Part shown: in pieces, positions 1-5,584 of the stretch
Layout of the letters: every line of letters starts with the position of its first letter
Position numbering within the stretch: position 1 is the stretch's first letter
Origin: Candidatus Bathyarchaeota archaeon
Lineage (GTDB): Archaea; Thermoproteota; Bathyarchaeia; 40CM-2-53-6; FEN-987
Assembly: GCA_003152955.1 (NCBI GenBank)
Contig: PMBQ01000446.1
Span: 1-5,792, forward strand
Direction of reading: 5' to 3'
Length of the DNA: 5,792 bases
Program-made: the position numbers and the translations under genes
Notes under the pieces: generated by a model
What the model saw: only the letters and a program-made list of their open reading frames with translations
The model's database searches: none
Told to the model about the DNA's origin: nothing

Positions 1-102
1 GCCTTCTCGTTTCTGATCTTCCTCATCTTCCACGTCGCGCTTATCTTCTTCCTGATCTTCCTCACGCAGCTCTTCCTCTTCCTCGTTGACCTCTTCACTC
101 AA
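1..102 (-). CDS. 5' end of an unidentified gene with a highly acidic N-terminus (truncated by window edge)
   Basis: On the minus strand a TTG codon at 102-100 opens a frame that runs without a stop to the window edge, giving 34 residues beginning LSEEVNEEEEEL and dominated by Glu, Asp, Gln and Lys. A Shine-Dalgarno sequence GGAGG lies at 115-111, 8 nt upstream, and an in-frame TAG further upstream rules out a longer N-terminus. The E/D-rich, hydrophobe-free composition predicts a disordered segment; function cannot be told. Two rival readings exist. A GTG at 98-96 opens a Lys/Arg-rich frame, but its third codon positions are nearly all G or C, unlike the other genes here. On the plus strand an F/L/I-rich frame ends at a TAA at 154-156. 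The acidic frame has the most ordinary wobble composition and the best ribosome site, so I prefer it with modest confidence. Confidence 0.45.
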   Translation of the reverse strand, partial: MSEEVNEEEEELREEDQEEDKRDVEDEEDQKREG

Positions 103-110
103 TATTATCG

Positions 111-115
111 CCTCC
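111..115 (-). promoter_or_regulatory. Shine-Dalgarno site of the truncated acidic gene
   Basis: The minus strand reads GGAGG here, complementary to the conserved 3' end of 16S rRNA, with 8 nt between it and the TTG at 102. It decides the start and favours the acidic frame over the GTG of the basic frame, which would lie 12 nt away. Confidence 0.45.
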
Positions 116-542
116 GCCGCATTCTCCTACCTTATTCTCATTTGCTCCGTCATTAATGGCCTTTCCTTGGCCTTTTGCCCAGTGCTAACGAGCGTACGCC
201 GGCGAAACATTCGTGCTTCACGCAACGTGAGCGAAAGGTGTGACGGAGCAACCCATTCGAACCCAATTGGTTCTCACGCAAGTCTGTTTTCTAGCGAAGA
301 ATCGTCAAAGGAATAGAATGATTGATGCGAAGCAAATCTGGGATTCAGCTCGAGAAGATCAATTGGCAAATCAAACACTCTGACGCGATCGATCCCTATT
401 GCGAAGCCTGAGATCTTGCCAGAAACATATCATAGAATAGTTCAGCCGTAATGCCTGACCATTTTCCGAATCTGTGCTACGAATGATGCTTCTCCGGATT
501 ATGTTCCAGTAACATGAGCTAGCGTGGGCTCTCAAGTCGACA

Positions 543-550
543 TAGTTATA
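543..550 (+). promoter_or_regulatory. Candidate archaeal TATA box for the PurD-like gene
   Basis: The sequence TAGTTATA is centred about 29 nt upstream of the ATG at 577. Archaeal TATA boxes sit roughly 25-30 nt before the transcription start, so this would give a leaderless or nearly leaderless mRNA. No Shine-Dalgarno-like sequence lies just before the ATG (tagcgcgac), which is consistent with a leaderless message. The match to the TATA consensus is only partial. Confidence 0.4.
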
Positions 551-576
551 GGCTTCTGCGTGTCCACTAGCGCGAC

Positions 577-1929
577 ATGACGAACGAGATATCTCTTAGC
601 AATTCCGTTGTTGAGCAAAAAGAATCACGTAAACAGGATGAACGCTCCCAATCGAAGAAATTCCTTTTCGTTTCTGATGTAGGTTTGATCGGCGATCTAG
701 CGTATGCAGTAAGGAATGAGGGGAATGAGGTACGGTATTGCATTCGAAGCAAAGCAGACAGAGACGTCTCTGATGGTTTTGTTGAGAAGACTGACGATTG
801 GGAATCATTGAAGGATTGGGCAGACGTGATAATTTTCGATGACATAGGGTTTGGAGCAATCGCAGAGCGTCTGCGCAAAGATGGAAAAGCAGTAGTGGGC
901 GGGACTGTTGCAAGCGATCGATTGGAACTTGATCGTGATTTCGGTCACGAGCAGCTCAAGAGGGCAGGTCTACAAACCATTCCCTCCTGGGAATTCAGCA
1001 CTTTCGATGATGCGATCGGCTTCGTAAAGAACAATCCAGGACGATATGTGGTTAAACCGAGCGGAAAAGCCCAAGACGACAAAGTGCTTTCGTTCATTGG
1101 TCAGGAAGAAGATGGACTTGACGTGCTTGCTGTCCTCGAAAGATACAAGAATGTCTGGAGCACTAAGATCAAGAGTTTTCAGATACAGCGATTCGTATCT
1201 GGTGTTGAAGTGGCCGTTGGAGCGTTCTTCAACGGAGAAAACTTCATCCTCCCAGCATGCATCAACTTCGAACATAAGCGGATGTTCAGCGGGGACATCG
1301 GCCCCAGCACAGGCGAGATGGGGACGCTCATGTTTTGGTCTGAAAAGGGACGTCTCTATGAAGAGACACTGGTAAAGTTCAAGTCGATCTTGGCGGAAAT
1401 GGGCTTTGTCGGCTACTTCGACATTAACTGTATCGCCAACTCTCGCGGCATCTATCCACTAGAGATCACGCCACGATTCGGCTATCCAACAATCAGCATT
1501 CAGATGGAGGGTGTCACAAGCAAATGGGGCGAGTTCCTGTACGCTTTGGCCAATAGGCAGCAATTTGCTTTGCGAACTCAGCGAGGGTTCCAGCTAGGCG
1601 TCGTCGTTGCTGTTCCCCCCTATCCATTTTCGGACACATCAGCATACAGGCGCTATTCGGAAGACGCTGTCATCATCTTCAAGAAGGTAATGTCGAGCGG
1701 CATTCATCACGGTGACGCGAAACTTGTCAACGGAGATTGGCGGCTAGCTGGCAGTTCAGGCTATGCGCTCGTGGTAACCGGTTCAGGACAGACAGTAGAA
1801 GACGCGAGGCGCGAGACATACAATCGGGTTAGGAACGTAATCATACCAAATCTGTTTTATCGCACAGATATTGGAGAACGTTGGTACAGGGATACAGATC
1901 TATTGCTCGCGTGGGGCTATTTGTCGTAA
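577..1929 (+). CDS. PurD-like ATP-grasp ligase (divergent phosphoribosylamine-glycine ligase homologue)
   Basis: This 450-residue protein keeps the whole PurD layout. A short polar N-terminal tail (1-26) is followed by a Rossmann-like N domain from KKFLFVSDVGLIGD (27-40) with GGTVASDRLELDRDFG at 108-123. The ATP-grasp core runs from about 125 to 330, with VVKPSGK at 158-164, SGVEVAVG at 208-215, GDIGPSTGEMGT at 239-250 (PurD: DTGPNTGGMG) and LEITPRFGYP at 295-304 (PurD: EFNCRFGDPE). The C-terminal domain includes TVEDARRETYNRV and FYRTDIGERW (427-436; PurD: CRKDIGWRA). Classical PurD joins glycine to 5-phosphoribosylamine using ATP in purine synthesis. Here the glycine-rich loop (GLAAGKG) is replaced by GKAQDDK, and the metal-site Asn after the Glu is Thr, so it may be an ATP-grasp ligase with another substrate. 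The ATG at 577 fits a TATA-like box 29 nt upstream. There is no purine-gene neighbour. I therefore withhold the purD symbol; family membership is secure, substrate is not. Confidence 0.85.
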   Translation: MTNEISLSNSVVEQKESRKQDERSQSKKFLFVSDVGLIGDLAYAVRNEGNEVRYCIRSKADRDVSDGFVEKTDDWESLKDWADVIIFDDIGFGAIAERLRKDGKAVVGGTVASDRLELDRDFGHEQLKRAGLQTIPSWEFSTFDDAIGFVKNNPGRYVVKPSGKAQDDKVLSFIGQEEDGLDVLAVLERYKNVWSTKIKSFQIQRFVSGVEVAVGAFFNGENFILPACINFEHKRMFSGDIGPSTGEMGTLMFWSEKGRLYEETLVKFKSILAEMGFVGYFDINCIANSRGIYPLEITPRFGYPTISIQMEGVTSKWGEFLYALANRQQFALRTQRGFQLGVVVAVPPYPFSDTSAYRRYSEDAVIIFKKVMSSGIHHGDAKLVNGDWRLAGSSGYALVVTGSGQTVEDARRETYNRVRNVIIPNLFYRTDIGERWYRDTDLLLAWGYLS

Positions 1930-1953
1930 GCTGAATTACCCTGAGGACGGGGG
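1930..1953. other. 24-bp convergent gap between the PurD-like and peptidase genes
   Basis: The stop codons of the two genes face each other (TAA at 1927-1929 on plus, TAA at 1956-1954 on minus). The gap contains a G-rich run, GGACGGGGG, at 1945-1953. Transcripts from either side must overlap or end inside the opposing gene. Confidence 0.8.
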
Positions 1954-3885
1954 TTAAGTGAGTTTTTTCTTGCGCACGTGCTCCAGTAAGAACTCTGCAA
2001 CTCTTCTTTGAGCATCGATTTCGTTTTCTCTGCGTGCAAACTCATGGCCTTCATTCTTGTAGATCTTGACCTCAACTAACCCACCTGTGTGTCGAACCGC
2101 ATCCGCCATCTGTTGGATTTCCTCTGCTGGACAAGTGATATCGTTCTCTCCGCCCAGCATACACAAGGGTGCTCTGATTTGATCCGCAAAGAAAATCGGA
2201 GATCGGCCACGCCACAATTCACCGTCCTTCATTGGGTTTCCCATAAGCCATTCATCATTGGCCTGTAAAACTGGATCCTCATTCTTATGGGCAGTGAACC
2301 AATTTGCAAATGGAGCCAATGCAGCTCCAGCTACCCATAGGTCAGGGAACTTGGTCAGTGCCATGAGCGTAAGATAACCTCCATAAGATGCACCCATGAA
2401 CGCGATCCGATGCGAATCGACATAACCCGTCTCTTTCAGGAAATCAACTGCAGCGACGCAGTCGCGTAGGTCTCCGCCACCACAGTCTCCTCTGTTGACT
2501 TCCATGAAGTCACGCCCAAATCCAGTTGATCCGCGGAAGTTGGGTGCAATAACAACGAAACCATGACTCACGAAATACTGTATGCTGAGAAACCAGTCGT
2601 TAATATGTTGCCACGTAGGGCCGCCGTGAGGAATGACAATAGCGGGATGCGAGCCGTCCCGTTCAATGTTAACGGGCAAGTATAGGAACGAAGCTATTGG
2701 CGTAATGTCGAATGACGGATAGACAACAAGCTGTGGCCGCACAAAGTCATTGTGATCAAGTCTTCCAACGAATGAATCAGTAATCTGATTCAATGTGTGA
2801 GCGCTGACATCGTAAACCCAAACCTCGTTCGGGCTGTCGGCTGACGCGTGAAGTATTCCGACCTGTTTGCCATCCGGAGAGAATCTAGCCATCTTGACTA
2901 CCCCACTTGGGAGCGGGATCTCGCTTTCGTTACCATTCAAATTGCTGAGAAATATCCGGTGATTGCCCGCTTCATTACGAACATAGACGTAACAATCCGC
3001 TGCCGATGATGAATCGCAAAAGTAACTGTCCCAAGCGCCTAAGGTCAACCATTCAAATCCCCTCCGATCTAACCCAAGCAGGGCAACTGCGTCTATACCA
3101 TGGTCGTTCGCATTGGAAGTGACATAAATTTTCTTGTTGTCTCGCGTCCATCCCATCGTGAAATTTGTAGATTTTGCATCTATTGGAACAAGAACCTCTT
3201 CTTTTCTGGTTTCCAAATCAAGGACACACACTCCCGCGTGTTGGTAGTTTCTGGTTCTTGTGAATGCAAGCTTGCACCCATCTCTACTCCATTGAAGTGA
3301 TGCGCACTCTCCATCTCCATTTCCTACAATCTTTGTCACTGCTGCCGTTTCTGTTTCGATATTGAATACTGAGTATGCCCCTGATCTTTCGCGTTCTGCT
3401 GCACAAACAAGTGTTTTCCCATCGGGCGACCAACGCATATCCCTGTAGCACACGCCTTCAGTGTTCGTGATGTTGCGGATGTCTCCATTTCTAAGGTCGG
3501 CGAGGAAAAGATTCGGTTTCTCATCTCCGCCCATGTCCTGCGTGTAGAGAAGGAAGCGCCCGTCTGGCGACGGATCCTCCAACAACGTTCTCTCGTCGGC
3601 AACGGTAATTTGGACCGGCCAGCCGCCAACGGCAGGAACACGCCAAATGTTGAATCGGCCTGTAATGTTCGTGTCAAAGTAAATCTGTTTCCCATCGTAA
3701 GACCAACGAAATGACAGAATGGAGCGCGTAAAGTACAGCATATCCAGATCCAGTGGATGCGCATGTGGATTTCGTTTGCTGACCACTGGTTGAGTGGTCA
3801 ATCTCATGGCCAAGGTAGGAATCAAAGGATCACCATTTGAGGCAGAGACATCAAACATAGTGTGGGCGTTGTGGCTTGAAACCAT
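1954..3885 (-). CDS. S9-family serine peptidase (prolyl oligopeptidase / acylaminoacyl-peptidase type)
   Basis: From the ATG at 3885 the product is 643 residues, normal for S9 peptidases, which cleave short peptides. The N-terminal half is a beta-propeller with repeated strand-turn motifs: WSYDGK 61-66, SPDGR 106-110, WSPDG 152-156, WSRDG 199-203 and FSPDG 335-339. The C-terminal half is an alpha/beta-hydrolase with HGGP 420-423, NFRGSTGFGRDF 449-460, nucleophile Ser500 in GASYGGY, Asp582 in GENDITCP and His614 in EGHEF. The triad is complete, so activity is expected. I see no signal peptide or membrane segment, suggesting a cytoplasmic enzyme for peptide turnover. Start choice: the frame extends to a GTG at 3912, but the ATG at 3885 has GGAG 8 nt upstream. 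A third candidate, the ATG at 3807, still keeps the whole propeller. The gene is monocistronic as seen. Acylaminoacyl-peptidase versus dipeptidyl-peptidase-like specificity cannot be decided. Confidence 0.93.
   Translation of the reverse strand: MVSSHNAHTMFDVSASNGDPLIPTLAMRLTTQPVVSKRNPHAHPLDLDMLYFTRSILSFRWSYDGKQIYFDTNITGRFNIWRVPAVGGWPVQITVADERTLLEDPSPDGRFLLYTQDMGGDEKPNLFLADLRNGDIRNITNTEGVCYRDMRWSPDGKTLVCAAERERSGAYSVFNIETETAAVTKIVGNGDGECASLQWSRDGCKLAFTRTRNYQHAGVCVLDLETRKEEVLVPIDAKSTNFTMGWTRDNKKIYVTSNANDHGIDAVALLGLDRRGFEWLTLGAWDSYFCDSSSAADCYVYVRNEAGNHRIFLSNLNGNESEIPLPSGVVKMARFSPDGKQVGILHASADSPNEVWVYDVSAHTLNQITDSFVGRLDHNDFVRPQLVVYPSFDITPIASFLYLPVNIERDGSHPAIVIPHGGPTWQHINDWFLSIQYFVSHGFVVIAPNFRGSTGFGRDFMEVNRGDCGGGDLRDCVAAVDFLKETGYVDSHRIAFMGASYGGYLTLMALTKFPDLWVAGAALAPFANWFTAHKNEDPVLQANDEWLMGNPMKDGELWRGRSPIFFADQIRAPLCMLGGENDITCPAEEIQQMADAVRHTGGLVEVKIYKNEGHEFARRENEIDAQRRVAEFLLEHVRKKKLT
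1963..1968 (+). terminator. Possible T-tract terminator for the PurD-like gene
   Basis: A run of six T followed by CTT lies 34 nt after the plus-strand stop. Archaeal RNA polymerase often terminates at T-runs without a hairpin. The run is also the antisense of the Lys-rich end of the peptidase gene (RKKKLT), so coding constraint alone could explain it. Confidence 0.3.
3780..3800. repeat. Perfect 8-bp inverted repeat near the 5' end of the peptidase gene
   Basis: TGACCACT and its exact complement AGTGGTCA are separated by 5 nt. In the minus-strand mRNA this gives a stable hairpin that begins 7 nt after the ATG at 3807-3805. If translation starts at that ATG the hairpin would sit in the initiation region; if it starts at 3885 or 3912 it is simply inside the coding sequence. 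It could be a dimeric regulator site or chance. Confidence 0.5.
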
Positions 3886-4239
3886 TGTTCTGGCTCCGCG
3901 GTGGACGCGCACCCTCGGACTTCTTTTCTTCCCTCATGTCGTAGGCTGTGGATGATGCTTGAACAATATGGCCTCAAACCCATTCCATTATGCGTACTCA
4001 AGGATAGCGCCTCAAATCCATGCCACAATTGGGATAGAAATTCCCCACCGACCAACTGCCATAGCGCGCACAGAACCTCAAGCCGCTCCTCCACGGCCAT
4101 TGTGGTTGTCTGATTTGTGTCGGATACCTACGGTGGGGGCAGCTGAATTTGGATCGTGGTGCCGTGGGGTATACATGCAGCACCTGACTCACCCGCTAAA
4201 GAGTTCTAGCCGCATCTCCCGAATAGCACAGTAGTAAGC
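3886..4239. other. Intergenic region without a supported gene
   Basis: About 350 bp lie between the peptidase start and the end of the ACT gene, which point the same way (minus). Open frames of 64-92 codons exist on both strands but overlap one another, have mixed composition, lack recognisable motifs and have no good start signal. An imperfect 20-nt direct repeat lies at 3971-4028. A short inverted repeat, GGTGC (4158-4162) and GCACC (4180-4184), is present with a long loop. No clear TATA box or T-tract was found for the peptidase gene, so where its mRNA begins is unclear. The gap makes co-transcription of the ACT gene with the peptidase uncertain. Confidence 0.5.
3971..4028. repeat. Imperfect 20-nt direct repeat, 38-bp period
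   Basis: GCCTCAAACCCATTCCATTA at 3971-3990 recurs as GCCTCAAATCCATGCCACAA at 4009-4028, matching at 16 of 20 positions, with 18 nt between copies. The first eight bases are identical. It lies upstream of the peptidase gene and could be a doubled regulator site or a small local duplication. Confidence 0.5.
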
Positions 4240-4917
4240 TCACTTGCGACCCTTACCGGTCTCCTCTTCCAGTATGGTGTATGCTCGTGGCCCGTCTGAC
4301 TCGTCGAGGATTAGGATGATCTCTTCGTATCCTAGGAATGCGTCTACGATGTTTATTCCGTTGCGATAGAGCAGGTCAGTTATGTACGCGGCGATTCCAG
4401 GTGACTTCTCAGCCTCCTCGGATAGGTGTATTGTAATCTTCGACGTGTTCAGTCGAGGTTTTAGTGTGAATCGACTTTTCAGCGCCGTTTTCAGTTTCTC
4501 ATAATCGGCTGCGTCAGCTATGATCTTGATGGAGCTTACGAGCGGGAAGATGTGGGGGCGTTCGTTCAGCTCAGCAGATAATTCGACGAGTCTCTTCAAT
4601 TCAGTGATGAACGCTTCTCTCTTGGGAGTAATTGTTAGGTCGACCACTCCACTACTCAATGTCATTTTTGAATTTCTCAGTACAGACATTGTGAGCGGTA
4701 GCCCAAGCTTGGACTGCGCGTCCGAGAACCTTTTGATGATCACAACAATCGTGTTAACGTTCACGTCCTTGTCAGTAATTCGGTCCACGGTAGGTTTGAT
4801 TCTCGCAGCTAATGCGTGGTAGTTGATGAGCCCCATCCGAATGTGCTGGTAAACGGGATGATTTCGCGCTAGGAGATCCACTACGACTTCGGATATGGTT
4901 TGTTTTCCGGTTTTCAT
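4240..4917 (-). CDS. ACT-domain protein with helical N-terminal domain (putative archaeal regulator)
   Basis: This 225-residue protein has three parts. Residues 1-68 are a helical, winged-helix-sized domain with GLINYHALAARI at 29-40 and NVNTIVVIIKRFSD at 53-66. The GxINYxALA pattern is one I remember from archaeal ACT proteins of unknown role. Residues about 84-150 look like a divergent first ACT-type repeat with strand-helix-strand order. Residues 159-220 are a clear ACT domain: ITIHLSE, SPGIAAYITDLLYRNGINIVDAFLG (172-196), then EEIILILDESDGPRAYTIL. ACT domains bind amino acids or similar ligands and control enzymes or transcription factors; no catalytic domain is fused here. No signal peptide or membrane segment is visible, so it should be cytoplasmic. 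The ATG at 4917 has no Shine-Dalgarno sequence, and a TATA-like box lies about 38 nt upstream. It is divergent from the RAM-domain gene across 108 bp. DNA binding by the N-terminal domain is inference. Confidence 0.85.
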   Translation of the reverse strand: MKTGKQTISEVVVDLLARNHPVYQHIRMGLINYHALAARIKPTVDRITDKDVNVNTIVVIIKRFSDAQSKLGLPLTMSVLRNSKMTLSSGVVDLTITPKREAFITELKRLVELSAELNERPHIFPLVSSIKIIADAADYEKLKTALKSRFTLKPRLNTSKITIHLSEEAEKSPGIAAYITDLLYRNGINIVDAFLGYEEIILILDESDGPRAYTILEEETGKGRK

Positions 4918-4950
4918 GGTTGGTTCATGTTTGAATTAGGCAATGTTACA

Positions 4951-4960
4951 GATATATCTT
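4951..4960 (-). promoter_or_regulatory. Candidate TATA box for the ACT-domain gene
   Basis: The minus strand reads AAGATATATC, preceded by further A residues (AAAAGATATAT) that could serve as a BRE-like element. It is centred about 38 nt upstream of the ATG at 4917, predicting a transcript start about 10-15 nt before the ATG. That short leader is consistent with the lack of a ribosome-binding site. Confidence 0.5.
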
Positions 4961-4973
4961 TTGGTAACAAGTG

Positions 4974-4979
4974 TTATAA
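4974..4979 (+). promoter_or_regulatory. Candidate TATA box for the RAM-domain gene
   Basis: TTATAA, in the context GTGTTATAAGTG, is centred about 49 nt before the GTG at 5026. A start about 25 nt downstream would fall near 5002 and leave a 24-33 nt leader that carries the ribosome-binding sequences seen at 5015-5029. Confidence 0.5.
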
Positions 4980-4981
4980 GT

Positions 4982-4997
4982 GTGATACATGTATTAC
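4982..4997. promoter_or_regulatory. Palindrome, candidate operator in the ACT/RAM promoter region
   Basis: The core ATACATGTAT (4985-4994) is a perfect 10-bp palindrome. Including flanks, GTGATACATGTATTAC pairs at 7 of 8 half-site positions. It lies between the plus-strand TATA box and the predicted transcript start of the RAM gene. A bound dimer there would block transcription, so a repressor or autoregulatory site is plausible. No protein partner can be named from sequence. Confidence 0.45.
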
Positions 4998-5014
4998 TGC
5001 TATTAACAATACTT

Positions 5015-5029
5015 GGAGTTAGTAGGTGA
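5015..5029 (+). promoter_or_regulatory. Two overlapping ribosome-binding candidates for the RAM-domain gene
   Basis: GGAG at 5015-5018 sits 7 nt before the GTG at 5026. GGTGA at 5025-5029 sits 5 nt before the in-frame ATG at 5035. Both match the anti-Shine-Dalgarno sequence at workable spacing, so either start is possible. The products differ by only three residues ahead of the first domain. Confidence 0.5.
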
Positions 5030-5550
5030 ATTTAATGCAAGCAAACAAAACGTTCCCGACTTACGTGTTCGCCAAGGTCCAGCGTGACCGTGTCCCACAA
5101 GTGGTCGAGGAGCTACGCAAGTACAGCGAAATAGAGTTCAGCGCACCAGTGACCGGTCGATACGATATAGTCATGCGAATCAAGAACAGTAACCCAGAAC
5201 AAGTAACCAACACAATCAACAAAATACGCAGTATTCACGGAGTGAACGCTACCAATACTATAACTGCAAACGATGGATTCGTTAACGGTCAGAAATTTGA
5301 CGCGCAGGGCGTTTGGGGATTCAGCCTCCTATCAGTTAACAAACCAGTACCGGAAGTTCTAAACAAACTGAAAAGCCTACCCGCCATATACGACGCATAT
5401 AGTTTCCCAGGTCAGTACGACATCGTCATGAGTTCCAAGGCTCAGAACTACGAGCAACTCATGAAATCTACCGTCGAACAACTATCCCATACTGATGGGG
5501 TCTGGAGAAGTGAAACACTACTCGCGTACCAGCCTAATTTTAAGGCATAG
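5026..5550 (+). CDS. Tandem Lrp/AsnC ligand-binding (RAM) domain protein without a DNA-binding domain
   Basis: The 174-residue product consists of two RAM domains and little else. The first (about 12-83) has YVFAKVQRDRVPQVVEELRK, then VTGRYDIVMRI (42-52) and HGVNATNTI. The second (about 97-169) has WGFSLLSVNKPVPEVLNKLKS, FPGQYDIVM (127-135) and DGVWRSETLLAY. The shared G-x-YDIVM turn is the typical RAM signature, and the two copies show an internal duplication. In Lrp/AsnC regulators this domain follows a helix-turn-helix, forms dimers and octamers and binds amino acids. No helix-turn-helix is present, so this is a stand-alone sensor that may modulate an Lrp protein or another partner. The fused tandem copies would imitate a dimer. 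Start: the GTG at 5026 or the ATG at 5035, see the ribosome-site entry. It is divergent from the ACT gene, which suggests shared control. No membrane segment is seen. Confidence 0.9.
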   Translation: MNLMQANKTFPTYVFAKVQRDRVPQVVEELRKYSEIEFSAPVTGRYDIVMRIKNSNPEQVTNTINKIRSIHGVNATNTITANDGFVNGQKFDAQGVWGFSLLSVNKPVPEVLNKLKSLPAIYDAYSFPGQYDIVMSSKAQNYEQLMKSTVEQLSHTDGVWRSETLLAYQPNFKA

Positions 5551-5563
5551 AACTGAAAGTAAC

Positions 5564-5584
5564 TTGGGAGACATACGCTCCCAA
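5564..5584 (+). terminator. Hairpin after the RAM-domain gene, possible terminator
   Basis: Fourteen nt after the stop, TTGGGAG (5564-5570) pairs perfectly with CTCCCAA (5578-5584) around a 7-nt loop. A C-run follows, and then TTTT at 5593-5596. The stem is convincing, but the T-tract is short and not adjacent, so it may be an mRNA 3'-end stabiliser rather than a terminator. Confidence 0.45.

Larger units (their letters stand above)
103..576. other. Long intergenic region without a supported gene
   Basis: About 470 bp separate the divergent acidic gene and the PurD-like gene. Only short frames are present. For example, an ATG at 318 preceded by AAAGGAA opens a 21-residue peptide (MIDAKQIWDSARED...) ending at 383, and the other two plus frames across 325-450 also read as short plausible peptides before stopping. 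This could be a decayed gene, but I recognise none. A perfect 5-bp hairpin, TCACG-CAA-CGTGA, lies at 218-230. I see no tRNA T-loop, no long repeat and no recognisable riboswitch. Confidence 0.5.

Noticed and set aside
1..156. Plus-strand frame ending at TAA 154-156, very rich in Phe, Leu and Ile, which could be a membrane protein C-terminus
   Set aside because: It is the exact antisense of the acidic minus frame (TTC/ATC against GAA/GAT), contains almost no Gly, Ala or Ser as real membrane helices usually do, and the minus frame has a well-placed GGAGG.
218..230. TCACG-CAA-CGTGA hairpin in the left intergenic region as part of an RNA gene
   Set aside because: A 5-bp stem is common by chance, and no other tRNA-like or riboswitch-like element surrounds it.
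86..316. 76-codon plus-strand frame starting at a TTG, with a hydrophobic N-terminal stretch
   Set aside because: It has no ribosome site or TATA box at a suitable distance, overlaps the divergent gene start and has no recognisable domain.
596..913. Minus-strand open frames of about 100 codons within the PurD-like gene
   Set aside because: They are shadows of a gene with clear domain homology, and their translations are Ser/Leu/His-rich with no motifs.
3971..4028. CRISPR-like repeat and spacer
   Set aside because: There are only two imperfect copies, with an 18-nt spacer, no further units and no cas genes.
3822..4100. Minus-strand 92-codon frame overlapping the peptidase start
   Set aside because: It overlaps the peptidase 5' end out of frame, is Trp/Cys/His-mixed without a motif, and competes with other equally long frames on both strands.
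3959..4234. Plus-strand 91-codon frame in the gap before the ACT gene
   Set aside because: No ribosome site or recognisable family, and its composition resembles non-coding translation.
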